A stretch of 30,363 nucleotides of DNA from Agrocybe praecox (Eukaryota; Basidiomycota; Agaricomycetes; Agaricales; Agrocybaceae): contig CAXHKQ010000261.1 of NCBI GenBank assembly GCA_964017145.1, positions 1 through 30,363 of the forward strand. Direction: 5' to 3'. Both the position numbers and the translations under genes were made by a program. The notes below the pieces were generated by a model. The model was not told where the DNA came from. It worked only from the letters and a program-made list of their open reading frames with translations, and ran no database searches. Positions within the stretch are counted from its first letter, which is position 1, and the number at the start of each line of letters is the position of its first letter. Of the stretch, positions 10,737 through 19,736 are shown piece after piece.

Positions 10737-10908
10737 TGTGGCAGTGCAACCGGTCTGATTAGATTAGATCGTGTACAGACTCTATGTGACCCCGATGCGT
10801 ACATAGCGGAATCCATTCCATCCTTTGACCACTACTGCCATCGTGCGAGGCTGCTCGACGCGCTTCCGAGCCCAGCTACGCCATACAGCTGCATACTGGA
10901 CTGCTCCA
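10737..10908 (+). repeat. Left LTR
   Basis: 172 bp, TG...CA ends, 171/172 identical to the right LTR. On its antisense side it carries a chance A-box-like TGGCGTAGCTGG. Nothing like a complete promoter was recognised. Confidence 0.85.
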
Positions 10909-10925
10909 TCTGGTGACAACAGAGC
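10909..10925 (+). other. Putative primer-binding site
   Basis: TGGTGACAACAGAGC starts two bases after the LTR. TGG pairs with the CCA end of a tRNA. I cannot say which tRNA without a fungal tRNA set. Confidence 0.55.
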
Positions 10926-11570
10926 AATTCGACCCTGCTCGCTTTTCCGGATCCATTGCTCTGCATTTTCGCACAAACCTGCCAGCAGACCATTCTGGTC
11001 GCATTTTCGGACGCGTTTAAAACTTCTGGATACGTGTTTTCCGCCCGAGTGACGACTTTTTGCAGCTTATAAAGCACTTGAGCCAACACCAGCAACAAAT
11101 ACCCTCGAGAACGACAGCTTTTCCCATCTGCAACCATAGCTTCCCATATCGCCTCTTTTGCTGGTGAATATGATTCCCCATCTACGGCTTCTGCATGGCT
11201 ACTCAATATCGAGTGTGCACTACAACCATCATTCAATAACCGAGCTAAGGTCGACTTCTTCTACAACAAACTGGCTCGGGGATCTATAGCGCGAAAATGG
11301 TTCAACAAACTGCCAAACGAAGGTCATCGACAGTGGCATCTGGTCAAACAGGAGTTCCAAGCAAGATGGTGTACATCTGCTTCTCTCACACAGCCCAGCA
11401 TTGTGGCCTTCGTCTCCACACGTCCCCCGCCAATCACCAGATCCCAACTTTATTCCATTGCAACTTCGCGTCTCCCTGCACCACCAGATTCTGAGTCCGA
11501 GTCGGACACATTTATAACACCACCATCGAGCCCCATTCCTTCTCATCGCCTCCCGTCACAGCCTACCGAG

Positions 11571-12185
11571 ATGAGCAAGATCTCTCTGGATGTCCTGTCT
11601 CGATTTCTATCAAGACGAGACACAGGAGCTGTGGCCGATTTCTGTCGAATGACGGCCAAAACAGAGCATTGCTACTTTGCTCTCATTTGGGACCTTGCAT
11701 ATAAGGCTGGTAAATCATCTTGTCAGCCAAGCGCAGCATCACAGAAAGCACGACCGACATCAACCTGCAGCACACCTCCGCAACCGAAGCTTGCAGCGCC
11801 CAAAGTCTTGATCCCACCATCACCGGCACCCTCTATTCCCCACAAACCGAGTCCACCTAAGCTCATGTCACCAGCTCCTCGGAGCTCCCCACCAACTCTA
11901 CCAGTACAGTCTCCATCACCTCCATTATTGACCTCATTTAACTGGGCGGACGACTCTAACCATCTTCCAATTACCCCTCTCGTCAAACCGCCACGCGACT
12001 TTAGCGGCCTCAAGTCAGGCTCAAAGCCGTTCGGGACACTACAACAACGGAACCACAGATGCTACAAGGTGGCTGTACCTAGTCATGCCCAGTCCATTCA
12101 CAGACCCCCACCTCATAATATTACATCACTACTAATTCCACCACGCAATCCAAATCCTTCCCTTCTTCATTCTCGTCGCCCTTAG
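11571..12185 (+). CDS. Pro/Ser-rich open frame inside the LTR element, unknown
   Basis: The first ATG gives a frame of about 204 residues beginning MSKISLDVLSRFLSRRDTG. The open frame itself extends upstream to about 11403 without an ATG. Residues 1-50 look like a short helical segment (TEHCYFALIWDLAYKAGK). The rest is dominated by PSPP, PKPSPP and SPPTLP. It resembles no retroelement protein I know: no GAG motif, CCHC knuckle, protease or RT. It could be captured host sequence or non-coding filler. Low confidence that it is expressed. Confidence 0.25.
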   Translation: MSKISLDVLSRFLSRRDTGAVADFCRMTAKTEHCYFALIWDLAYKAGKSSCQPSAASQKARPTSTCSTPPQPKLAAPKVLIPPSPAPSIPHKPSPPKLMSPAPRSSPPTLPVQSPSPPLLTSFNWADDSNHLPITPLVKPPRDFSGLKSGSKPFGTLQQRNHRCYKVAVPSHAQSIHRPPPHNITSLLIPPRNPNPSLLHSRRP

Positions 12186-12392
12186 TATTCTAATTCATAT
12201 TCTCAATCATCCCCGGAAACACGGCCATCACTAGATTGGGATCGAGATCCCCGGCTTTCCAGATTGAGTGATGTCCTGAGGACATTGGGGTGGTCCCGTT
12301 TAGTAGGTGTTCCTGAAAGGATGACTACGACTTTTAGTAGATAGGTGTTTTGTGTACGCAACGAGGGCGTTGCTTTGTAGAAGGTGGGCACA

Positions 12393-12564
12393 TGTGGCAG
12401 TGCAACCGGTCTGATTAGATTAGATCATGTACAGACTCTATGTGACCCCGATGCGTACATAGCGGAATCCATTCCATCCTTTGACCACTACTGCCATCGT
12501 GCGAGGCTGCTCGACGCGCTTCCGAGCCCAGCTACGCCATACAGCTGCATACTGGACTGCTCCA
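12393..12564 (+). repeat. Right LTR
   Basis: 172 bp, followed directly by the ACGG target duplication and then the in-frame continuation of the transposase gene. Confidence 0.85.
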
Positions 12565-13442
12565 ACGGCAGTAGCATTTGGGGCAACAAATGGAACGAAT
12601 GATATTTGGTTCAATACCAACAGCTGACATTGCAGTATGTACGTCGTGCGGAACGGAGAGGGAAGGAGTAGAGGTTGACGTTGAAGCACAAAGCGGATCC
12701 CCATTCCCCCCCGACAACTTCATCTGCCCAATGTTCAATGCCATGATAACCAAAACTTCGACAACCTTCAATACTCGGCCTGTTGCAGATCGACTTAGGC
12801 CGCAGACTAGATGTAGCCACGCAGCAAGGGTACATATGACTGCAAATAGCGAGTAGCGTGCGTTCCTGGGGGTCGGGGCTGACAGAAAATATCAGAATTT
12901 GAAGGACCCAAGCACTGTCGCTATCACTCACTTGTAGCCTCCATTTCGGCAAGAATACCCATGTTTACGTGTGGTCGTGAATCCCTTGTAACTCCATCCT
13001 CAACTTTCACCTGTGAACGTGGTTGCGGAGTGTTCCCTTTGGCATTTCCTGCATCGGGCTTGTCCTAAAAAATTAGATACCAGGGGAGAATCATCCAGGT
13101 ATAAATCAGGAATGACACAGCTCAGCAGCACTTTAGAATACTTACCTGAGATATATGGTATACAGTAGCCTGCTCTGGGCCCAATACTTCATCTTTCCGT
13201 CGATGTTTTGAACGTGTCGCCGGGTGCACCAAACGTCCATGCCATACATGTCCAACTTCATCCCGAAATTGACGTGTCCTGCAGGTGCGGCAGTCACAGA
13301 GCATCTGAACGGGAGCCTTCTGAGAAGGACTTGGCTCCATGTCCGAGAGCCCAAAATCGCTCCCAAGTCGCTGATAAATGAGCGCAGTGGGGCACTGCCG
13401 GGCACAATGGATGATAGTCGGTTTGCGACTTGGTTTCAGAAG

Positions 13443-13565
13443 GGCGTGTGACAAATGTCACTCTCAAAAATGAACACTTCGCTGAACAGCAGTGGTGCCA
13501 ATCACATGACATGTGACTGAACATTAGCTCCGGCGACAAAAATGAACAGCTAATTGTCCGCCGTG
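13443..13565 (-). repeat. Right terminal inverted repeat of the Plavaka element
   Basis: On the minus strand from 13565 it reads CACGGCGGACAATTAGCTG, then TGTTCATT blocks and a final GTGACATTTGTCACAC block, paralleling the left end. Its length differs slightly from the left end owing to small indels. Confidence 0.7.
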
Positions 13566-13719
13566 TCAACAATGACATACGTAAAACATGTGCTCTTCAT
13601 GTGATAGCCAGACCTACGTTACGGAGACCTTATACTAAATCAGGTTTGTCACGCAGGATGGATATATTTAGTGTTGCCGCGGTTCAACTCTGCTCAGCTA
13701 AACTTCGCTTCCATGACTA

Positions 13720-14676
13720 CCTGGATCATTTGTCCGTGGAGTCGTATATTCATCCATTAAATTTGTTCAATACTTTGTTTTATTTACAAATGGTGTGTAA
13801 TGGGATCTCGATGGTCTTCACGTCACATATGAAAGATGGAAAAGATGGACGGAGGGGCGGAGAGAAAGAAAGTAACCCGTCTGGTACAGTTGAGAGGACC
13901 CGGCGCGTGTAATTTACGAACTGAGGAAACAGGGGTAGGCGTACTTCACTGTAGGAACCGTTGTGCTTCGGTCTAGATATACCCCATAATGTAATATTTA
14001 TTGTATAATTTTTCTTGTGGTATTCTGTGGCATATCTCTAAGGAGTAGTACATCCATCAGTGAAATTTGTACTGTAGGATATAAATGTTCAATACAAGAT
14101 TCGTCCGTGACAAGAGCGACGTAATATATGTACCATTGTATAGGGTCTGATGACCAGATCTCGGATGTTACGGACAGGCCATTAGAAAGGAACGAACATT
14201 AAGAAGCAACGCACGCACGGACAGGCCATTAGAAAGGAACGAACATTAAGAAGTAACGCACGCAGGCAAAGCGTAAGGTAAGACCATCAGAGTCTCCGAC
14301 ACACGAGTCGAACGTCGAAGAAACATGGTCTATAATATGTGCCTATCAAGACCGAGGATTGTTCAAGTAAATGTTCCTTTGCCAACTGGGGGATAATACC
14401 GAAAATGTCGTGTGCGATTGAACAAATATGTAAGAAAAGAGGGATGAGCAACGGGAAATCAGAATGAAGCTATCTGTGGCGGACAAATGGACGCACAATG
14501 GAGGATGACCACAGATTCCAGCCGGGGACATGTTCGGATGATAGGAACTGGTGATACATCAAACAGACCAAGCCGAATCGTAACGGAAGCCTAAAATAAA
14601 AGGAAAATGAGATCAAATATGAAGTACGAATCCAAGTGTAATTGGACGGCACAGAGAAGGACGCTGGTCAACAGCG
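13720..14676. repeat. Duplicated block, copy 1
   Basis: It aligns with 23001-24048 over its whole length. Both begin CTGGATCATTT and end at ACGCTGGTCAACAGCGAT. Copy 1 lacks about 100 bp of purine-rich sequence present at about 23145-23250. It has a rearranged middle with a 47-bp tandem repeat, so its equivalent of the 23532-23816 frame is broken. The right edge coincides with the TA that flanks the fold-back element. I recognise no protein in the block. Confidence 0.85.
14171..14264. repeat. 47-bp direct tandem repeat (two units)
   Basis: CGGACAGGCCATTAGAAAGG starts both units (14171 and 14218). The units differ by one base near the end. The repeat is absent from the sister copy at 23530-23660, so it arose after the block was duplicated. 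Confidence 0.85.
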
Positions 14677-14680
14677 ATTA

Positions 14681-15926
14681 TGGCGGTCATTTGGGGTAAA
14701 AATTCCCCGCGCGCTTTTTACCTTTTCCGCGCAATTTTAGGTCATTTTGAAGCCTTATATCATCTAAGTCAAATTATGTTCTCTTATGTGCGCGGGGAAA
14801 AAGTTGCCCGCGTTTTTGGTTGGCGCGCAATTTTATTTTTTCCACGCACCTTTATTTTTAGCACAAGTGAGCCGCGCGCAATTTTCTTTCACCCCAGCGC
14901 GCAATATCATCGTTTTCCAGGTTCGCGCAAATTACCAGCGCGCAATTTTCACCCCGCATGTCAGGGGTTTGTATCTGAATTATCCAACAGCTAAACTTTG
15001 ACGAAGATCTAACCAGTACTAGACCAAAGGTACTGAATCCTGATTCCATGTAGTGAAACAATAACAAGTGTATTCCTTAACAGCTACATTATATATATGC
15101 AGTTCAGAAGTACTAATAAAAGTAGTTAAAAGGGCTTGTACGTAGTTATATGGATGGCTAAAATGATTAGTGATCACTGACGGACACAGCTACTGACTAA
15201 ATTTACCATTACAAATAGTGTAAGCAACCAATTCGGAAACCAATTCGGAAAGAAAAACAAGAGTAACAAGCGCAGGAAAATGAAAAAACACAATGTACGA
15301 CCATCTAGTCCATCATGGGAAGGGGGTTGTTAGAAAAGATGAAGAAATAGTGTCCACTGCCATCATGCAGCTTATGCATGTACAAACGACGCTGACATTA
15401 GGGCCGCAATGCAGTCTGCTGCTCGCTCACAGGTGGTAACACTATTAGGCAGTATTCTATAACTTCCATTCATACTTATATATAGCCTAGATAGTCTTCT
15501 TTTTACCATCTAGATATTTTAATTAGGAATTTTGTATTAGACGAGTAATGTGTTCGGTGAATAATACCTACATTTTGTCATAACCTACTGGTTAGATCTT
15601 CGTCAAAGTTTAGCTGTTGGATAATTCAGATACAAACCCCTGATATGCGGGATGAAAATTGCGCGCTGGTAATTTGCGCGCACCTGGAAAACGATGATAT
15701 TGCACGCTGGGGTGAAAGAAAATTGCGCGCGGCTCACTTGTGCTAAAAATAAAGGTGCGCGGAAAAAATAAAATTGCGCGCCAACCAAAAAAAACGCGCG
15801 CAACTTTTTCCCCACGCACATAAGAGAGCATAATTTGACTTAGATGATATAAGGCTTCAAAATGACCTAAAATTGCTCGGAAAAGGTAAAAAGCGCGCAG
15901 GGAATTTTTACCCCAAATGACCGCCA
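14681..15926. mobile_element. GCGC-rich fold-back element with long inverted arms, flanked by TA
   Basis: Arms of about 335 bp (14681-15013 and about 15593-15926) are inverted copies. Outer ends read TGGCGGTCATTTGGGG, flanked by TA at 14679-14680 and 15927-15928. The arms are studded with GCGCGC and CGCGCAA blocks separated by A/T runs. The 580-bp centre (15014-15592) has no coding frame of note. There is no transposase, so it would be a MITE or fold-back element. TA duplication fits Tc1/mariner-like mobilisation, but that is inference. Confidence 0.7.
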
Positions 15927-15928
15927 TA

Positions 15929-16144
15929 TGCGAGGTCAAAATTGCGCGCGCGGAGTTTGAAATGTGCGCGCGGATCACTTGTGCCAAAAATTATTGCGCG
16001 CCAACCCAAAAACGCGCGCAACTTTTCCCCCGCGTACATAAGAGAAAATAATTTAACTTAGATGATATAAGGCTTCAAAATGGCCTAAAATTGCGCGGAA
16101 AAGGTAAAAAGCGCGCGGGGAATTTTTACCCTAAATGACCGCCA
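15929..16144. repeat. Extra partial arm of the fold-back element
   Basis: About 200 bp repeat the outer part of the right arm in the same orientation, again ending AAATGACCGCCA, with TA at 16145-16146. The structure is therefore one full element plus a tandem outer half, perhaps from nested insertion or unequal exchange. Confidence 0.7.
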
Positions 16145-16146
16145 TA

Positions 16147-16712
16147 AAATCGCGCAACTTTCCTGTCCGCGCACACGTTCAGGCAAAATTGTGACTTAGC
16201 CGTATTTGGAAGGTGGCCGATGATTGATACGTATCAATTTCATAAAACCAAATTAGCTGTTCTTATCGTTCTGAACCAGAGCACTACAGTTCCTTCAAGT
16301 GCTTCTGGGACTAAGATATGTTCATCACATCCACCCCAACTTGTGATCAAACACAATCCAGTGCTGATCCGACGTCTTCAACTTCCATGTAGGAGCGTGG
16401 TGTCGCATATATAACATGACATGTATCATTTGTTCTCACCATGATCGATTTCTTAGGATCTTTGATAAAGGTGCAAAAGAGGCTAGTCTTTGAACAGTTT
16501 CAGTTATGTAAACCATCGGCGTGTTTAATAGTCAAATGTTCAAGATAGAGAATGGAGTTGAAGAAGTCGAACTCCACAATGCAGCGGTTGTCCATCAGAT
16601 AATCAATCCAAACTACATTGATGTCAAAATGCGTATTAAGTTGATATAATTAGAAGACTTGTTCATATATTTAAGCATACCGAGTCCTCCTTTCGATTTA
16701 CCACTCTACCTA
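16147..16712. other. Gene-free interval; distal part resembles the native upstream region of the first 7TM gene
   Basis: No gene seen. Bases about 16620-16710 (TTAGAAGACTT, ATTTAAGCATACC, CCTTTCGATTTACC) align loosely with the sequence just upstream of the second 7TM gene (about 28405-28470). They therefore look like the original upstream region of the first 7TM gene, now 3 kb away. Confidence 0.5.
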
Positions 16713-16972
16713 TGAGTGCCGGATCGTATAAAAACTGTTTTTGAATTTTAAACCAACTTACATGTATTATCCACCAACTCGGTGCAATTATCCACCAACT
16801 GATGTCGATTATCCACCAAATTTTTGCATTATCCACCAATATTTTTTATTATCCACCAACTTTTCTTATTATCCACCAACTTTTTCTATTATCCACCAAC
16901 TTTCTTCATTATCCACCAAATGTTGTCGATTATCCACCAACTCGAAATCTGTTATCCACCCACTCCGGTGAT
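16713..16972 (+). repeat. Left terminal repeat with ten ATTATCCACCAA units
   Basis: After about 45 bp of unique terminal sequence come ten units of about 20-21 bp, each with the core TTATCCACC followed by a variable A/T-rich half. The array ends CACTCCGGTGAT. Confidence 0.9.
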
Positions 16973-18180
16973 ACGACTGGTGTTCGGCTGTGACTGAACT
17001 TTAACCAAGTATCTATCCTACTTAATTTTCGGCATAATAAACACGTTTATTATTAAGTCTACATAAGTACAGAGCGAGGATAGCTACATGTTTGGCTAGG
17101 GGAAACCATTCTACGAACCCTAGGACGAACCTTACGAATGCTAGAGTTAGTTATAGTAGTTCCTCGGAAATGCGTGGAACGCTTTAACAGCGATGCAGCA
17201 GGATCGAAGGCTCCTAGGATAATATTCAACCATCAGGAATGTAAGCTAGAGCCTGCTGATAATAAGCTTAAACGGCGCTATAGCCACTTATTATTACGCA
17301 GTGCGCGATGCGTCCACATCTACCTAATATGGAAACGGAAAGTTCCCACCATATGAAAGTACATGTAAACTACTGCCAACGTTCCTAGGAACGCTAACTC
17401 AAGGCGGTAGGACTGATCCTAGCATTAACAAAGTACATTACTGGTCCCTAGGAACATAGTGGGCACTATGCAAACGACGAGACAAGCACTAGTAATGTCA
17501 ATTAGGACTTGCCGACGTCTGCTCGAGTCAGATCGCTGATAAACCTAAAAGGAGAAGTTCCTAGGAACGCTTACACATGGTCTTAAGACCCTCGGATATG
17601 CGCAGTTACCTTAAACGGCAGTTGTGGAGCCGAGGATTGTAGATCCATACGATACCACGGTACTCCGATGCTTCGGACCCTACGACGTCGATCAATGATC
17701 GTCGGCTAATGCGAATAAGCGCCCTCGGAGCGTCATGCTCGAGTCAGCGACTTGCCCAACCATACGAACCCTTCCGAGGGTATACAAAAACACGCATGGT
17801 ACCTACTGGTTGCTTATGCATCGAGTGGAGCTACCTAGCGTTAACCAATAATATTATTTCCTGTATTTTCCGAGCATTTCCGATCCGCTCCAAGTATTCC
17901 TGTATTTTCCGAAACCTAGCAGTATATAAGCAGCCTGTAAATTACTGTAGCACCCCAGATAAACTAGAACCCAGTTGTCCACATTCGAGGAACGCGCATT
18001 GAGTTGCAAACTCCTAGGATCGACCTTTGGTACCTAATACATCTCCGCGAGAGTTGGTTTTATTGAACAGACTACCTACCGTGTCATTTGAGCATCTTGG
18101 CGTTAGTTGAGCGACTTGAGTTTACTTGCAGAGTTCTCGAGGAACCTAAATAAATGTATTGGGATAAAGTTTCCTCTGTC

Positions 18181-18375
18181 TTAAGTGACATAAAGCTTAA
18201 TACCCGCCTAAGTGGCAAGAATTGTCTAAGTGACGCCTAAGTGGCCCGTTCCTAGGGATAAGTTCCCTGCCTAAGTGGCAAATTGTCTAAGTGACGCCTA
18301 AGTGGCCCGTTTAGGATTGAGTCCCCTTTCTAAGTGATTAAAAGACTTTGGATTAAGTATCCAGCCTAAGTGGCG
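18181..18375. repeat. CTAAGTGRC short-repeat cluster
   Basis: CCTAAGTGGC or CTAAGTGAC occurs about eight times. A unit of about 63 bp (GCCTAAGTGGCAA...TCTAAGTGACGCCTAAGTGG...) is nearly duplicated in tandem. It lies in the interior of the 3-kb element and may be a binding-site array. Confidence 0.7.
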
Positions 18376-18656
18376 AACTACCTACACACTACATCTTGTG
18401 GAAACACATTAAATCTACGTTTACACTTTCCGAGGAACTTCGCTTTGTGCGTAAGCTACTCAAACACTTGTGATCTTCGATCCTAGGAAACGTTCTGTTG
18501 CATTAGAGAGCGTATCTTTAGAGAGAAAACATAATTAACGACGCGTATCGCGTATCCCTCCCACGAAAGAACTAATCACATTGATTGGGTTTTGTTTCGG
18601 AGTATATACAAAGTACAAATCGTACATACACACTCAACCCCGCAGCAAGCACCTTA

Positions 18657-19465
18657 CCGGTGATTTATTTTTTCTTGATGCCGTCTCTGCCGGTCTCATT
18701 TGATGGCCATTATGATCTCTAAATAGGCCGCTCGGCACATGACACACATCAACAATTGATACACGGCGCATGCACGGCACTGAGCTTTACCATGAACCTC
18801 CTTTTACATACATGTGATTAACGGTAGAAATTGTGTTTGTAACTTTATTGAAGTAACTAAAACCATAATTTTAAATTTTTAAGCTATGAACTAACAAGAA
18901 GAGCCCGTCGGGGAGGTGAACTCTAATTAGAAAATGCTCTTTCCCACGCTCTATATTAGATAATTTAGTGAATTACCAGTCCTGCAGAAACCAGTGGTAC
19001 ACCGGTTACACTGAGTATGTAAGCATTTGAATGTATACCCCATAATTTTAATAGATACTGTAGATTATGTGAAAGCTAAATTAATATTCTGACGAAGAGA
19101 AATTGAGGTGAAGTTATGCGTCTCGATATGACAAAGAATAATTCCCACGCATATTTTTACTTTGGATGAGCGCGCTTCAACGCATATGTAAGGTTGCATT
19201 CTCAACGAGCAATTACAGAGGAAATGCTTTTATATGCACAATATAATTTGTTTGATAAAACCCACTGCATATGCCCGAGAATATCTGTCTTGGAACCTTC
19301 TGGGGACGCAAGAACAGTATTTACAACTTCATGCCGTATATAGCTTAGTGACGTGCCGTGAACAAATAATTGAAACGTGTCATGTGCCGAGCGGCCTATT
19401 TAGAGATCATAATGGCCATCAAATGAGACCGGCAGAGACGGCATCAAGAAAAAATAAATCACCGG
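18657..19465. repeat. Nested 89-bp inverted repeat pair
   Basis: 18657-18745 (starting CCGGTGATTTATTTTTTC) and 19377-19465 are inverted copies with a spacer of about 630 bp. The right member runs straight into the right terminal repeat; the left member is internal. No coding frame lies between them. Confidence 0.85.
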
Positions 19466-19717
19466 AGTGGGTGGATAACAGATTTCGAGTTGGTGGATAA
19501 TCGACAACATTTGGTGGATAATGAAGAAAGTTGGTGGATAATAGAAAAAGTTGGTGGATAATAAGAAAAGTTGGTGGATAATAAAAAATATTGGTGGATA
19601 ATGCAAAAATTTGGTGGATAATCGACATCAGTTGGTGGATAATTGCACCGAGTTGGTGGATAATACATGTAAGTTGGTTTAAAATTCAAAAACAGTTTTT
19701 ATACGATCCGGCACTCA
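19458..19717 (-). repeat. Right terminal repeat, inverted copy of the left
   Basis: It is the same 260 bp on the opposite strand, with the same order of variable unit halves, and I found no difference by eye. Identity of the variable halves shows that the arms were copied recently as a whole. Confidence 0.9.
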
Positions 19718-19736
19718 TACTCTACCCCCGTTCAAC

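Larger units (their letters stand above)
10737..12564 (+). mobile_element. Non-autonomous LTR retroelement inserted in the transposase gene
   Basis: Two direct 172-bp LTRs (10737-10908 and 12393-12564) begin TGTGGCAG and end TGCTCCA. They differ at a single base (G at 10771, A at 12427). The target duplication is ACGG (10733-10736 and 12565-12568). Two bases after the left LTR comes TGGTGACAACAGAGC, with the TGG start expected of a tRNA primer-binding site, which sets plus orientation. A weak purine-rich stretch (GAAGGTGGG) precedes the right LTR. The 1,484-bp interior shows no reverse transcriptase, integrase or zinc knuckle, so the element must depend on another for movement. Its size lies between TRIM and LARD classes. 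Confidence 0.8.
8325..13340 (-). pseudogene. Plavaka transposase, split by an LTR-element insertion
   Basis: Exons: 13340-13146, 13064-12932, 12878-12565 continuing after the insertion at 10732-9004, and 8938-8325. Introns of 81, 53 and 65 bp have good GT-AG ends and consistent phase. Without the insertion the gene encodes about 994 residues. The N-terminus has a CDCRTC...HPATRSKH zinc-binding-like motif. Next come a helical stretch (AAWLHLVCGLSRSATG), a CCPKCY cysteine pair, and ICGEELW...RRLYSTQDFESWL. The RNase H-like core follows (SYYIDWFNPF, LPHELQHLLEN, VRWSSLHRL, MHNWIEGVLQHH). The C-terminal part ends with LDFTMLRQICRRGRL and a Plavaka-like tail. Candidate acidic catalytic residues are the D in DWFNP and the E in WIEG; the middle one is uncertain. 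The start at 13340 precedes the zinc motif; 13304 is an alternative. As it stands the gene cannot make the full protein. Confidence 0.8.
5779..13565. mobile_element. Plavaka-type (CACTA-like) DNA transposon, interrupted by an LTR element
   Basis: The two ends are related inverted repeats starting CACGGCGG(G/A)CAAT and continuing with GCTGTTCATT and GCTAATGTTCA blocks. Flanking trinucleotides are TTA (5776-5778) and TCA (13566-13568), so any target duplication is imperfect or absent. Inside are two convergent genes with 3' ends 83 bp apart: an accessory gene on plus and a transposase on minus. The transposase sequence (DWFNPFTNK, SCGAI, MHNWIEGVLQHH) is that of the Plavaka group. Total length is 7,787 bp, of which 1,832 bp are a later LTR insertion plus its target duplication. 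Confidence 0.75.
16713..19717. mobile_element. 3-kb non-coding element with minisatellite terminal inverted repeats, flanked by TA
   Basis: The ends read TGAGTGCCGGATCG in opposite orientations. TA lies at 16711-16712 and 19718-19719. The 260-bp termini appear identical by eye and consist mostly of a minisatellite. The interior (16973-19457) has no convincing coding frame, but holds scattered GTTCCTAGGAAC palindromes, CTAAGTGRC repeats and a nested 89-bp inverted pair. Mobilisation in trans is likely; the superfamily is unknown, though a TA target duplication fits Tc1/mariner-like enzymes. Confidence 0.75.

Noticed and set aside
10832..11236. 134-codon minus-strand frame overlapping the left LTR
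   Set aside because: It runs against the orientation set by the primer site, overlaps the LTR, and resembles no protein.
5776..13568. A perfect 3-bp target duplication around the Plavaka element
   Set aside because: The flanks are TTA and TCA, which differ by one base, so no duplication can be claimed.
14680..15987. Frames with an AVIWGKNSPRAFYLF-type product in the fold-back arms
   Set aside because: The same sequence appears in both inverted arms and runs through GCGCGC-rich terminal repeat; there are no splice or codon signs of a gene.
16760..16972. CRISPR-like pattern of short repeats with variable spacers
   Set aside because: The 20-21 bp period with an 11-12 bp core is too short, the variable halves are A/T-rich drift, the array is mirrored at 19458-19717, and the genome is eukaryotic.
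16741..16993. Tyr/Pro-rich open frames in the minisatellite (and the same at 19400-19689)
   Set aside because: They are translations of the ATTATCCACCAA array and appear identically in both terminal repeats; no sign of a gene.
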